Below are positions 42,252 to 49,869 of a DNA stretch of 64,000 nt, piece after piece. Source of the DNA: JAAYDS01 sp012729155 (GTDB lineage Bacteria > Chloroflexota > Anaerolineae > UBA1429); assembly GCA_036774405.1 (NCBI GenBank), contig DAIPBO010000005.1, forward strand, positions 1 through 64,000, read 5' to 3'. Both the position numbers and the translations under genes were made by a program. A model generated the notes under the pieces. It searched no databases. It was not told the origin of the DNA and saw nothing but the letters and a program-made list of their open reading frames with translations. Position 1 is the first letter of the stretch; the number at the start of each line of letters is the position of its first letter.

Positions 42252-42790
42252 CGCTGATCCCCGTTGCGCAGCCAGAGCAGCAGTGCCGTCAGGCTATAGC
42301 CATCAACCAGCGAGCGGGTGCTGATGAGGTCCTCGATCTCAGACCGGGTGAACCAGCGCCAGCCTGCTACTTCGCTCTCATCAAAGCTGCCCACCTTGCC
42401 AGTAGCGCGCGCCCGCACCACATGGAACACCTGGTCTGCCATGCCCGCTAGCGGGTGATAAGCGTAGATCAGGTACGCGTCATCGCAGGCATGCCCGGTT
42501 TCCTCTTGGGCCTCACGCAGCGCCGCTTGCTCAGGCGTCTCCGCGGGCTCCATGAACCCGGCAGGCACCTCCCACTGAACGCTGTCGAGGGCATAACGAT
42601 AGGCTTGTACCAACAGGATGCGGCCAGCATCATCCTCGACGAGGGCCGCCGCAGCCTGACGTGGGAATTCGAGCACATGATAGCGCTCCACAATCCGACC
42701 GCCTGGCATACGCACACGATCGCGGTGCAGATTCACCCAGGGGCAGCGGTAGATTGTCTCACGTGAGAGGCGTTGTGGTCGATCAATCAT
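42248..42790 (-). CDS. Nudix hydrolase, ADP-ribose pyrophosphatase type
   Basis: A 180-aa Nudix enzyme with a fully canonical box GFMEPAETPEQAALREAQEETG (about residues 77-98), including all the metal-binding glutamates, preceded by the LVQAYRYALDSVQWEVPAG segment of ADP-ribose pyrophosphatases. Start ATG 42790 has GAGGA upstream; the longer frame was rejected. It contrasts with the other Nudix protein in the window, whose box is altered at two sites. Confidence 0.88.
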   Translation of the reverse strand: MIDRPQRLSRETIYRCPWVNLHRDRVRMPGGRIVERYHVLEFPRQAAAALVEDDAGRILLVQAYRYALDSVQWEVPAGFMEPAETPEQAALREAQEETGHACDDAYLIYAYHPLAGMADQVFHVVRARATGKVGSFDESEVAGWRWFTRSEIEDLISTRSLVDGYSLTALLLWLRNGDQR

Positions 42791-42970
42791 GGGCGTCCTC
42801 GCATCGCAGCGCGATCCACTCGGCACGCAGGTCAGTGGGCGAGCAGTAGTGGCATGGCCGAACCTCTTTGCCTGGGCATCAGCGCCACTTTACTGCGATG
42901 ACGCTGTGCGCGCAAAGGCAGTTCTCGATGAGCCGCCAGGTCTGTTGTGATAAGCGCCCTCAATAAGGCC

Positions 42971-42998
42971 TTGACATATATGCAGAGTTTGCTAAACT
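42971..42998 (+). promoter_or_regulatory. Orphan near-consensus promoter
   Basis: -35 TTGACA (42971-42976), 16 nt spacer, -10 TAAACT (42993-42998). It stands in the 669-bp gap 42791-43459. Downstream are a 7-codon ORF with AAGGA before it and a hairpin (43030-43057), so a small RNA, a leader or an attenuator-like element is possible. Confidence 0.5.
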
Positions 42999-43009
42999 TG
43001 CGTAAGGAC

Positions 43010-43057
43010 ATGTGTGCCGGATGGGGTGAGTGAGGCAAGCTCCAGGGCTTGCCTCAC
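43010..43057 (+). other. Mini-ORF followed by 11-bp hairpin (leader-like element)
   Basis: ATG 43010-43012 opens a 7-codon frame (MCAGWGE, stop at 43031-43033), preceded by AAGGA. The stop overlaps an 11-bp perfect stem: GTGAGGCAAGC (43030-43040) with GCTTGCCTCAC (43047-43057), 6-nt loop. No U-tract. The arrangement resembles a leader-peptide or attenuator unit; function is inferred only from layout. Confidence 0.3.
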
Positions 43058-43096
43058 CTCGTACGCTTCAGACGCTGCCCGCAACAGACTGAGGCG

Positions 43097-43363
43097 ATGG
43101 CCTTGGCGGCCGTGGTGCAATATGGCGGTGCCCAGGCTCTGTGTGCCCCGACGCACAAGGAGACTGTGCACTGCCAACCTATCGCTACAGCTGATGTCGA
43201 GCCCGACAAGGCTCTACAGGGTCAGGGGGTGCTCATGCCTCGTGCAAACCCAACCGGTGGCCCTGGCGCTGTCATGGTTGAGTCATGCGCCCGCATAGAG
43301 GCCATTGTCTATTGCTCACCCCAGCGCTATCATAGAGGCAAGATCGGCCATGCCAATCTGTAA
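43097..43363 (+). CDS. Doubtful hypothetical ORF (88 aa)
   Basis: Open frame from ATG 43097 with weak GAGGCG before it, downstream of the orphan promoter. The predicted 88 residues show no known motif, membrane helix or signal peptide. Codon choice is not strongly GC3-biased. It may be chance, or a decayed gene fragment. Nothing better was seen in 43058-43459. Confidence 0.22.
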   Translation: MALAAVVQYGGAQALCAPTHKETVHCQPIATADVEPDKALQGQGVLMPRANPTGGPGAVMVESCARIEAIVYCSPQRYHRGKIGHANL

Positions 43364-43459
43364 GGCGCTGTTGGCCGACTATCATTGCTCAACGGGAGCG
43401 CCGCGGGCCGTGCCCCGAGAGATTCGCCCATCTGACGTTCTAGAGAAGGAGTGTGATCG

Positions 43460-43618
43460 ATGCTGAACGCCCCTCGCAAGATCACCTGGTGGATCGCAGT
43501 CGTCATCGCGCTATTGAGCGCCATTCTGGTCGCTGCTGGTCAGGCGACGTCAGCGGCCCTGCTGGCGCTGATCGGCCTGCTCTTGATGATCATCGCCACC
43601 AAGCTTGTTCGCCTCTAG
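43460..43618 (+). CDS. Small two-helix membrane protein (52 aa)
   Basis: A 52-aa protein, short enough to be missed by usual length cut-offs. After MLNAPRKI come two hydrophobic helices (WWIAVVIALLSAILVAAG and SAALLALIGLLLMIIATKL) with a short GQAT turn, and a basic end LVRL. GAAGGAG stands 9 nt before ATG 43460, and a 14-bp hairpin follows the stop at once. These features make it a real gene of unknown function, for example a small stress protein, toxin-like peptide or regulator of a membrane partner; nothing adjacent indicates which. Confidence 0.68.
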   Translation: MLNAPRKITWWIAVVIALLSAILVAAGQATSAALLALIGLLLMIIATKLVRL

Positions 43619-43627
43619 GCCACTACT

Positions 43628-43668
43628 GACAGGCGGCGCGCTCGCAGGCCCGCAGCGTGCCGCCTGTC
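43628..43668. terminator. 14-bp hairpin between convergent genes
   Basis: GACAGGCGGCGCGC (43628-43641), 13-nt loop, complement with one G-T pair (43655-43668), between the 52-aa gene and the PaaK-like gene. Confidence 0.65.
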
Positions 43669-43672
43669 GGCC

Positions 43673-45061
43673 TCAGCCCAGCCGATGGCCGGTACCATCG
43701 CCGCCCAGGCCAATCAGCCCGAGCGTCTTGCCTGTGGGCGTGGTCTCCAAGTCCTCGACAAAAGCCACCTCGAAAGTGATCTCCTCTCCCATGCGCTCCG
43801 TCAGGCCAGCGACCACTCGCGCGGCCAGTGCCTCGCGGTCGCACGCATCAGCCACCACAAGCCGTACCTCAAAGCGCTCGGGGGCATGTTGCACCACCTG
43901 AAAGCGACGCATGCCGCCCACTGCGTACAAGATCGCGGTCACAGCCTGGGGGTGCAACAGCACGCCGTTGGGCAGGTGCACCCACTCTTGTGTGCGCCCC
44001 TGCACAAAGTCGACCCGCGGCAGCGTGCGCCCGCAGGGACAGCCGTCGGGCAGCCATCGCAGCATGTCGCCGATGCGCACGTTCAACAGCACCATGCCGC
44101 GGTTGACCAGGTTCGAGACTAGCGCCTCGCCCGTCTCGCCAGGGAGTAGGTCAGGGCCATCAGCATCGATGTGTCGCCCATCGCTGGCCACGATGCGCAG
44201 CGCATAGCAGTCGTGGTTGATGTGGTAGCCGCGGTGAGCCTCGCACTCGAACCCAAGCTTGAACGCCTCGATGGTCTGGTAGACGCTGAATACCGGAATG
44301 CCAAACTCCTCGACGAGCATACGTCGGGCAGAGATGGGCATAGCCTCTGAGCCGTATACGATCACGGCGGGCCGGTGCAGGGCCTGTCCACTCTCACGAG
44401 CATAGTCGAACAGGCGCCCGAAATAGGAGCCATACCCTGATAGTACGTCGGGGCAAAAGGCGTTGATCTTGGGCAGGTTAACCTCGGGCGGGTCGCCCAA
44501 CGACAGTACCAGCCGCTGCACGGGCTCGCGGGGCGGGTAGAGCGCCTTGGCACGCGTGAATCTGCGTACCGCCACGCCGGTGCCGTGCGGTGAGCTGAGC
44601 TCGAGTTGGCGATAACTTGATCGCCTGCCCAGCGGCTGACGGCTGGCGGCGGCATCACGTCGGCTATGCGCTGCACTCTGCAACAGCGCGGCGGTGTCGT
44701 GCCAGATATGGTGTGGAGTGCCAGAAGATCCCCCAGACCCCACGCGCAATAGATCGTCATCTGCGAACTGGGTTGAGCGATATCGCTGGGGAGCATTCTG
44801 GAGATCGGCGATCTCGATGATTGGCAGGCGTCGCAGATCATCCGCGCAGCGGATGTCATCGGGCGTGAGGCCCAGACGGCTCATCGTCTCGCGATAGTGC
44901 GGCACCCAACGATAGGCATAGGCCACCATCCGGCGCACGTTAGCATCCTGGCGAGCCTGTAGGCGGTCGGGCGGCAGATAGGGTAGCGGTGGTTGCTGTG
45001 CCAGATGCCACGCTAGGTAGGCCGACCAGTAGGCGCGCTTCCAAATGGGGGGGTTGGGCAT
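43673..45061 (-). CDS. Phenylacetate-CoA ligase/CapK-like AMP-forming enzyme
   Basis: A 462-aa adenylate-forming enzyme of the PaaK/CapK group. The phosphate-binding loop is VGSGGSSGTPHH (around 107-118), followed by VIVYGSEAMP, FECEAHRGYHI, and the TGEALVSNL and IGDML strands of the AMP-binding core. CapK-type relatives occur in polysaccharide gene sets, while PaaK ligates phenylacetate to CoA; without a PaaABCDE set nearby, phenylacetate use is not supported. The promoter is about 195 nt upstream, leaving a long leader with a 22-codon ORF directly before the start. Confidence 0.82.
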   Translation of the reverse strand: MPNPPIWKRAYWSAYLAWHLAQQPPLPYLPPDRLQARQDANVRRMVAYAYRWVPHYRETMSRLGLTPDDIRCADDLRRLPIIEIADLQNAPQRYRSTQFADDDLLRVGSGGSSGTPHHIWHDTAALLQSAAHSRRDAAASRQPLGRRSSYRQLELSSPHGTGVAVRRFTRAKALYPPREPVQRLVLSLGDPPEVNLPKINAFCPDVLSGYGSYFGRLFDYARESGQALHRPAVIVYGSEAMPISARRMLVEEFGIPVFSVYQTIEAFKLGFECEAHRGYHINHDCYALRIVASDGRHIDADGPDLLPGETGEALVSNLVNRGMVLLNVRIGDMLRWLPDGCPCGRTLPRVDFVQGRTQEWVHLPNGVLLHPQAVTAILYAVGGMRRFQVVQHAPERFEVRLVVADACDREALAARVVAGLTERMGEEITFEVAFVEDLETTPTGKTLGLIGLGGDGTGHRLG

Positions 45062-45261
45062 CTCTTTTCACCTCACCCGCGGGCGGCAGATGCAGCGACG
45101 CGTAGACGAAGCAGGCACAGCCGGCTCAGTCGCCAGCGCATCCAACAGCAACTGACCCCATACTGGGCAGTCACTTTTCTGGGGGCATCACGACTGATTG
45201 AGGCTGCACCTGAACTGGCCAGGACTCGCTGTCGCAGCGCCGATCATTGTGACTGTGAGCG

Positions 45262-45290
45262 AGTATAGACGCGCACTTGTCTGAGCACAA
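45262..45290 (-). promoter_or_regulatory. Promoter of the PaaK-like gene
   Basis: Minus strand: -35 TTGTGC (45290-45285), 17 nt spacer, -10 TATACT (45267-45262) followed by CGC. The 314-bp gap 45062-45375 holds this, a leader, and the terminator below. Confidence 0.55.
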
Positions 45291-45334
45291 CCGCACGGCC
45301 CTGTCTCAAGCGGCTGCCGATGGCAACATACAAA

Positions 45335-45361
45335 GAGAGGGCAGGATGTCCCCGCCCTCTC
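45335..45361. terminator. Hairpin after the aldo/keto reductase gene
   Basis: GAGAGGGC (45335-45342), 11-nt loop, exact complement (45354-45361). On the minus strand it is followed by TTTG. Confidence 0.5.
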
Positions 45362-45375
45362 GGTATGTGTGCGCG

Positions 45376-46521
45376 CTAGGCGCTGAGCGCCTCATGCGTC
45401 TCCTTAAGCTGGTCGATGATGGGGATATTCTGCGGGCACTTGGGCTCACAGACGCCACACTCGACGCACCGATCGGCCGAGAGTCCGCTGATGCGCACCC
45501 CCTGTAGCCAGACCTCTTCTCCCTTGAGCAACCGGGCGTACTGCTCACGCGCATAGTCCTTCATGCCATAGACGCGCGCATAGTTCATAAGCAGAAAGTT
45601 GCCGGGGATGTCGACGCCGTTGGGGCAGGGCATACAGTAGCCGCAGCCGGTGCAGTACAGATCGGCAAACGACTGCAGCTTTTGCAGCATGGCCGTCACC
45701 GCCTGGGTTTCGGCGGTGCTAAAGGGCTCCTCACGCTCTGCAGAGGCGACGTTCTGCTCGATCATCTCCATGGTGTTCATGCCCGAGAGGGCCACCGTCA
45801 CGGCGGGGTTGGAGAGCACCCAGCGTATGGCCAAGTCCGGCGCCGAGGCCACCGATTCGGGGAGCATCTCTTGCATCTGCTCAGGACTGAACATGGCCAT
45901 GCGGCCGCCGCCTACCGGCCCCATGATGACCGTACCCATGCCCTTTTCGTGGGCCAGGCCGATGGCCTCAACCAGATGACGATCAAGGATGTTGTACTGC
46001 AGCGTCACCCCGTTGAACTCATCTGTCTTGATGAGCTCCAGGATGTTGGCCAGAGTGTCGTGCGACGAGAACGCCAGGAAGCGCACCAGGCCCTCTTCTT
46101 GCGCCTTGCGTGCGGCCTTCAGGCAGCCCTTTTCGCCCAGCAGATGGCTCTTAAAGCCTTCGAGCGAGAGGCCGTGAAAGTGCATCACGTCGATGTAGGG
46201 CTCGTCAAAGCGCTGCAGCTGCGTCTCTAGCCGCTGCCGCCAGGTGTCACCATCGATGTCGTTAGACGGGATCTTGGTGGCGATGATCAGCTTGCTGCGA
46301 TCATAGCCCTTGATGGCCTTGCCTACAGCGACTTCGCTCGTGCCGTTAATGTATCCCCAGGCAGAGTCGATGTAGTTGATGCCCTGATCGAGGCCACGAC
46401 GCAGCATAGGCACCGAGACCTCATAGTTGCAGGTGCCGTCGGGCAGGCTGGGTAGGCGCATGGCGCCAAAGCCCAGTGTGGATGCCATCATGCCGGTGTT
46501 GCCATAGGGACGGTATTGCAT
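45376..46521 (-). CDS. Aldo/keto reductase with C-terminal 4Fe-4S domain
   Basis: A 381-aa TIM-barrel oxidoreductase with a C-terminal ferredoxin-type domain. The barrel shows NYIDSAWGY (the Asp/Tyr catalytic positions), a phosphate-binding region late in the barrel (LSGMNTMEMIEQNV), and the Fe-S part CTGCGYCMPCPNGVDIP and CVECGVCEPKCPQNIPI, which would hold two [4Fe-4S] clusters. This family uses NAD(P)H or ferredoxin-linked electrons on aldehyde or keto substrates and is common in anaerobes. Start ATG 46521 has GGAGGT upstream. Confidence 0.92.
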   Translation of the reverse strand: MQYRPYGNTGMMASTLGFGAMRLPSLPDGTCNYEVSVPMLRRGLDQGINYIDSAWGYINGTSEVAVGKAIKGYDRSKLIIATKIPSNDIDGDTWRQRLETQLQRFDEPYIDVMHFHGLSLEGFKSHLLGEKGCLKAARKAQEEGLVRFLAFSSHDTLANILELIKTDEFNGVTLQYNILDRHLVEAIGLAHEKGMGTVIMGPVGGGRMAMFSPEQMQEMLPESVASAPDLAIRWVLSNPAVTVALSGMNTMEMIEQNVASAEREEPFSTAETQAVTAMLQKLQSFADLYCTGCGYCMPCPNGVDIPGNFLLMNYARVYGMKDYAREQYARLLKGEEVWLQGVRISGLSADRCVECGVCEPKCPQNIPIIDQLKETHEALSA

Positions 46522-46590
46522 TGTGCAGACCTCCATGTAAAACGGGGACAGACTGGGGCAGAAAAGGCTGCCGGTGGGTAACAGCTCCTC

Positions 46591-46618
46591 ATTATAGCCC
46601 GGTTGGCGGCGAGGTCAA
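46591..46618 (-). promoter_or_regulatory. Promoter of the aldo/keto reductase gene
   Basis: Minus strand: -35 TTGACC (46618-46613), 16 nt spacer, -10 TATAAT (46596-46591), leader about 63 nt. Confidence 0.65.
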
Positions 46619-46660
46619 GCGGTATGGTGGTCTGACCGCAACGAACAGGTCGATCGACAG

Positions 46661-46690
46661 AACGAGGGGCAGCTACGGCTGCCCCTCGTT
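46661..46690. terminator. Hairpin after the catalase gene
   Basis: AACGAGGGGCAGC (46661-46673), TACG loop, exact complement (46678-46690). A perfect 13-bp stem without U-tract. Confidence 0.65.
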
Positions 46691-46710
46691 GAGACTGCAG
46701 GGTCCTGCTG

Positions 46711-48147
46711 CTAGAGCCCTAACCCCTTTTTGATGCCCCCGCCATAGGCAGGATCCATCCGTGTAAAGTGTTCGACCATCTTTTTCTGTATCTCAACCGG
46801 CACCGGCTTGAGGCTGGCCACGATGTGGGTGATCAACCGCTGCTGCTCGTCGGTCGGCATCAACCTAAAGAGGTTGCCTGGCTGGATGTAATCGTCATCC
46901 ACGCCACGCTTTTGCTCATAGCGATCGGCGTCGCCCGAGATCTTGAGTGGTGGCTCGGCAAAGCGCGGGTCGGCCTTGGGCCCGCCAAAGCTGTTGGGCT
47001 CATAGTTGGGCGCTGCCCCGAAATTGCCGTCAAAGCGCATTGAGCCATCGCGCTGGTAGTTGTTCACTTCAACGTGTGGCCTATTGATGGGCAGGTGCTC
47101 ATAGTTGGCACCGAGGCGGTAGCGATGGGCATCGCCATAGGCAAAAAGGCGCGCCTGGAGCACCTTGTCGGGCGAAAAGCCAATGCCTGGTACCACGTTG
47201 GCCGGCGAGAAGGCTGCTTGCTCAACCTCGGCATAGTAGTTCTCTGGATTGCGGTTGAGCTCTAGCACACCCACCTCGATGAGCGGATAGTCGCCATGGG
47301 GCCAGACCTTGGTGAGGTCGAACGGGTTGAAGCGGTAGGCCTCTGCCTCGAGCTCGGGCATCACCTGAACGTAAAAGGTCCAGCGAGGGAACTCACCGCG
47401 CTCGATCGCCTCAAACAGCTGCTTGGTGTGATAGTCTGGGTCTTTGCCTGCGAGCTCATCTGCCTCTTCTTGCATCAGGTTGCGGATGCCCTGCTGCGTC
47501 TTGAAGTGGAACTTTACCCAGAAGCGCTCGTTGTCGGCGTTGATAAAGCTAAAGGTGTGGCTGCCATACCCGTTCATGTAGGGGATGCCGGCCGGAATGC
47601 CCCGATCAGAGAAAAGAATGGTCACTTGATGCAACGCCTCGGGCACCTGCGACCAGAAATCCCACTGCGGGAGCGGATCGCGCAGGTTGGTCTGTGGGAT
47701 GCGCTTTTGTGTGTGGATGAAATCCGGGAATTTGATGCCGTCGCGGATAAAGAACACGGGGGTGTTGTTCCCCACGAGATCCCAGTTGCCCTCCTCAGTG
47801 TAGAACTTGAGCGCGAAACCACGCACATCGCGCACTGTGTCGGCCGAGCCCCTCTCGCCTGCCACTGTCGAGAAGCGACCGAACATGGGCGTCTGCTTGC
47901 CGACCTCAAACACTTTGGCTTTAGTGTAGCGGGTGATGTCGTGCGTGATCGTCAGGGTGCCGTAGGCCCCCGCTGCTTTGGCATGCACAACGCGCTCGGG
48001 GATGCGCTCGCGGTTAAAGTGAGCCAGCTTGTCGATCAGCAGATGATCTTGCAGCAGCGTTGGCCCGCGCTCTCCTGCGGTCAGCGAGGTCTGATTGTCG
48101 TCAACGGGAACCCCTGCAGAGGTGGTCATCATTTTCTCATCAGGCAT
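46711..48147 (-). CDS. katA: Monofunctional haem catalase (clade 3, small subunit)
   Basis: A 478-aa catalase that turns hydrogen peroxide into water and oxygen. Recognised by RVVHAKAAGAYGT (distal His), the haem-pocket region TVRDVRGFALKFYTEEGNWD, the NNTPVFF segment and the proximal haem ligand motif RLFAYGDAHRYRLG (Arg/Tyr near residue 340). The length fits clade 3 small-subunit enzymes. ATG 48147 is preceded by AAAGGAG. The presence of a catalase indicates regular exposure to oxygen. The region upstream (48148-48300) is AT-rich with TTGACA, TACTAT and a TTCTC/GAGAA dyad, but no well-spaced promoter was fixed; oxidative-stress control is plausible. Confidence 0.97.
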   Translation of the reverse strand: MPDEKMMTTSAGVPVDDNQTSLTAGERGPTLLQDHLLIDKLAHFNRERIPERVVHAKAAGAYGTLTITHDITRYTKAKVFEVGKQTPMFGRFSTVAGERGSADTVRDVRGFALKFYTEEGNWDLVGNNTPVFFIRDGIKFPDFIHTQKRIPQTNLRDPLPQWDFWSQVPEALHQVTILFSDRGIPAGIPYMNGYGSHTFSFINADNERFWVKFHFKTQQGIRNLMQEEADELAGKDPDYHTKQLFEAIERGEFPRWTFYVQVMPELEAEAYRFNPFDLTKVWPHGDYPLIEVGVLELNRNPENYYAEVEQAAFSPANVVPGIGFSPDKVLQARLFAYGDAHRYRLGANYEHLPINRPHVEVNNYQRDGSMRFDGNFGAAPNYEPNSFGGPKADPRFAEPPLKISGDADRYEQKRGVDDDYIQPGNLFRLMPTDEQQRLITHIVASLKPVPVEIQKKMVEHFTRMDPAYGGGIKKGLGL

Positions 48148-48261
48148 GTTCGTACTCCTTTGCTATGCATGAGGCCCAACTCGGACCCAGACAAACACAT
48201 GGCGGAACAGCGCATTGGTGAATACTCACGGCCTCACCAACGCCACTATAGTATGCTCATT

Positions 48262-48273
48262 TTCTCCTGAGAA
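48262..48273. promoter_or_regulatory. TTCTC/GAGAA dyad upstream of the catalase gene
   Basis: TTCTC and GAGAA flank CT in an AT-rich stretch upstream of the minus-strand catalase gene, near TACTAT and TTGACA boxes. It is a possible regulator site; short and unverified. Confidence 0.25.
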
Positions 48274-48308
48274 TGCTTTGTTGTCAAGTGATGGTTGTCA
48301 CCATCCTC

Positions 48309-48337
48309 TTGGCCCCGTGGCGCTTTGGCGCTATGCT
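48309..48337 (+). promoter_or_regulatory. Promoter with overlapping dyad
   Basis: -35 TTGGCC (48309-48314), 17 nt spacer, -10 TATGCT (48332-48337). GGCGCTA (48327-48333) and TAGCGCC (48337-48343) form a dyad centred on the -10 box, and ATTGGC/GCCAAT (48353-48366) forms another in the leader. ATG 48385 follows GGAGG. Confidence 0.6.
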
Positions 48338-48384
48338 AGCGCCCATGTGGCTATTGGCTGGCCAATCACTCGCGTGGAGGCGCC

Positions 48385-49800
48385 ATGATTCTGCTCACCG
48401 TTTGGGACGGGCTGCGGCCTGACCTTGTCTGCGACGAACTGACCCCCTATCTGGCACGCCAAAGCGAGGCAGGCGTTTTTTGCCAACACAGCCATGCTGT
48501 GTGGCCGAGCGCCACGCGCATCAATGCCGCCAGCCTGAGCACCGGCTGCCAGCCTGGCAAGCACGGCCTGGTCGATAACGAGCTCTATGTGCCGGCGGTA
48601 GACCCTCAGGCGCCCATCTCATGTGCCGATTGGCGTGCTCTACAAGCGCTGGCAGACGCCGAGCAGGGTCGGCTGCTGACCGCGCCCACACTGCCCGAGC
48701 TGCTGGCGCAGCGCGGTCGGCGCTTTGTATCTGCCGGATCGGGATCGCCTGGTACCACTTATCTCACCAACCCGACAGTCACTGCCCCCATCGTCAACTG
48801 GGCAGTGGCCTGGCCAAGGGCATTCGAGGCCGAGCTCGTGGAAGAGCATGGTGGACTGCTCACCGAGAGCGCGTCTTCGGCCGAGCGCAACCGCCAGGTC
48901 ATCGCTACCCTGCGCGATGTGCTCATCCCGCGCGATCGGCCCGATGTGGTGACATTGTGGATCACCGAGCCAGACCATGCGCAGCACGGCCATGGCATCC
49001 GTTCGCCCGAGGCCGTCGAGGCACTCCGCCAGGTGGATGCCGAGGTGGCAGCGCTCGTGCAGTATCTGGAGAGGGCGCTCCCCGAGCCACTGACCGTCTT
49101 TTGCCTGTCTGATCATGGCTTTGAGACTATTGGCCCCGACCTTTCCGTGACTGCTGCGCTGATCGGCGCGGGGTTCAAGGCATCGGCCAGCTCTCCAGAT
49201 GTTGTACCAGCGGGCTGCAGCCTGTATCTGAACGACGAGACGCTGCCTCGTGTGGGCGAGCTCGCCACCTGGTTGCTGACGCAGCCCTGGGTGAGCGGCG
49301 TCTTTGTGCGCGATGACCTGCTGACGGCTTGCCCAGGTGCGCTGCCCCAGAGCGCTGTGGGCGGCAGCCACGCTCGTTCGGCGCCCATCATGTACTCGCC
49401 ACGCTGGAGCGACGAATGCAACACCTATGGTGTACCGGGTATGGTGGCCGGGCATCCTGGCGGGAGCGTGGCAACCCATGGCTCTACCAGTCCTTACGCG
49501 CTGCGCAACACGCTGGTGGCCTGGGGTGCGGGCATTCGCACGGGCCTCGTCTCTGATGTGCCCTGTGGGCTAGTGGACGTGGCGCCTACCGTTCTACATA
49601 TGCTTGGCATCAAGCCGCCCAAGACGATGGACGGACGCGTGCTGCACGAGCTGTTGACCGATGGGCCGTGGGCAGCAGACCTGCGCCCCAGCACTTTTGC
49701 ACGCCAGAGCGCAGCTGAGGGATGCCGCCAGGTGGCCTGGTATAGCGCTGTTGGCACACACACGTATCTGGATCACACGCTGATCGAGCCGGCGGGCTAG
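48385..49800 (+). CDS. Alkaline phosphatase-fold phosphodiesterase/pyrophosphatase family protein (2)
   Basis: A 471-aa member of the type I phosphodiesterase/nucleotide pyrophosphatase superfamily. The metal-binding Asp is in TVWDGLRPDL (about 5-14), the nucleophile region is VWPSATRINAASLSTG (with the Thr), and later motifs are LWITEPDHAQHG, the LSDHGF segment, and a C-terminal SPYALRNTLVAWG with DVAPTVLHMLGI. ATG 48385 has GGAGG before it. It is a distant relative of the 612-aa protein at 39823. Substrate unknown; phosphodiesters or sulfate-free phosphonate-like esters are typical for the fold. Confidence 0.82.
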   Translation: MILLTVWDGLRPDLVCDELTPYLARQSEAGVFCQHSHAVWPSATRINAASLSTGCQPGKHGLVDNELYVPAVDPQAPISCADWRALQALADAEQGRLLTAPTLPELLAQRGRRFVSAGSGSPGTTYLTNPTVTAPIVNWAVAWPRAFEAELVEEHGGLLTESASSAERNRQVIATLRDVLIPRDRPDVVTLWITEPDHAQHGHGIRSPEAVEALRQVDAEVAALVQYLERALPEPLTVFCLSDHGFETIGPDLSVTAALIGAGFKASASSPDVVPAGCSLYLNDETLPRVGELATWLLTQPWVSGVFVRDDLLTACPGALPQSAVGGSHARSAPIMYSPRWSDECNTYGVPGMVAGHPGGSVATHGSTSPYALRNTLVAWGAGIRTGLVSDVPCGLVDVAPTVLHMLGIKPPKTMDGRVLHELLTDGPWAADLRPSTFARQSAAEGCRQVAWYSAVGTHTYLDHTLIEPAG

Positions 49801-49822
49801 CCCAGGGTGAGTCGATACCAGC

Positions 49823-49869
49823 GTTGACGCATGGGCCGGCCAATGCTAGTATGCGGCCCATGCGTCAAC
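49823..49869. repeat. 16-bp perfect inverted repeat spanning promoter and start codon
   Basis: GTTGACGCATGGGCCG (49823-49838) and its exact complement (49854-49869), separated by 15 nt. The left arm contains the -35 TTGACG; the -10 lies in the spacer; the right arm contains the ATG at 49860. It is either an operator or a readthrough-specific hairpin that masks the start. Confidence 0.85.
49824..49852 (+). promoter_or_regulatory. Near-consensus promoter, leaderless transcript expected
   Basis: -35 TTGACG (49824-49829), 17 nt spacer, -10 TAGTAT (49847-49852). ATG 49860 follows 7 nt after the -10 box. Confidence 0.7.

Noticed and set aside
42832..43038. 68-aa minus-strand ORF upstream of the Nudix gene
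   Set aside because: No ribosome-binding site and composition unlike proteins here; it runs over the orphan promoter.
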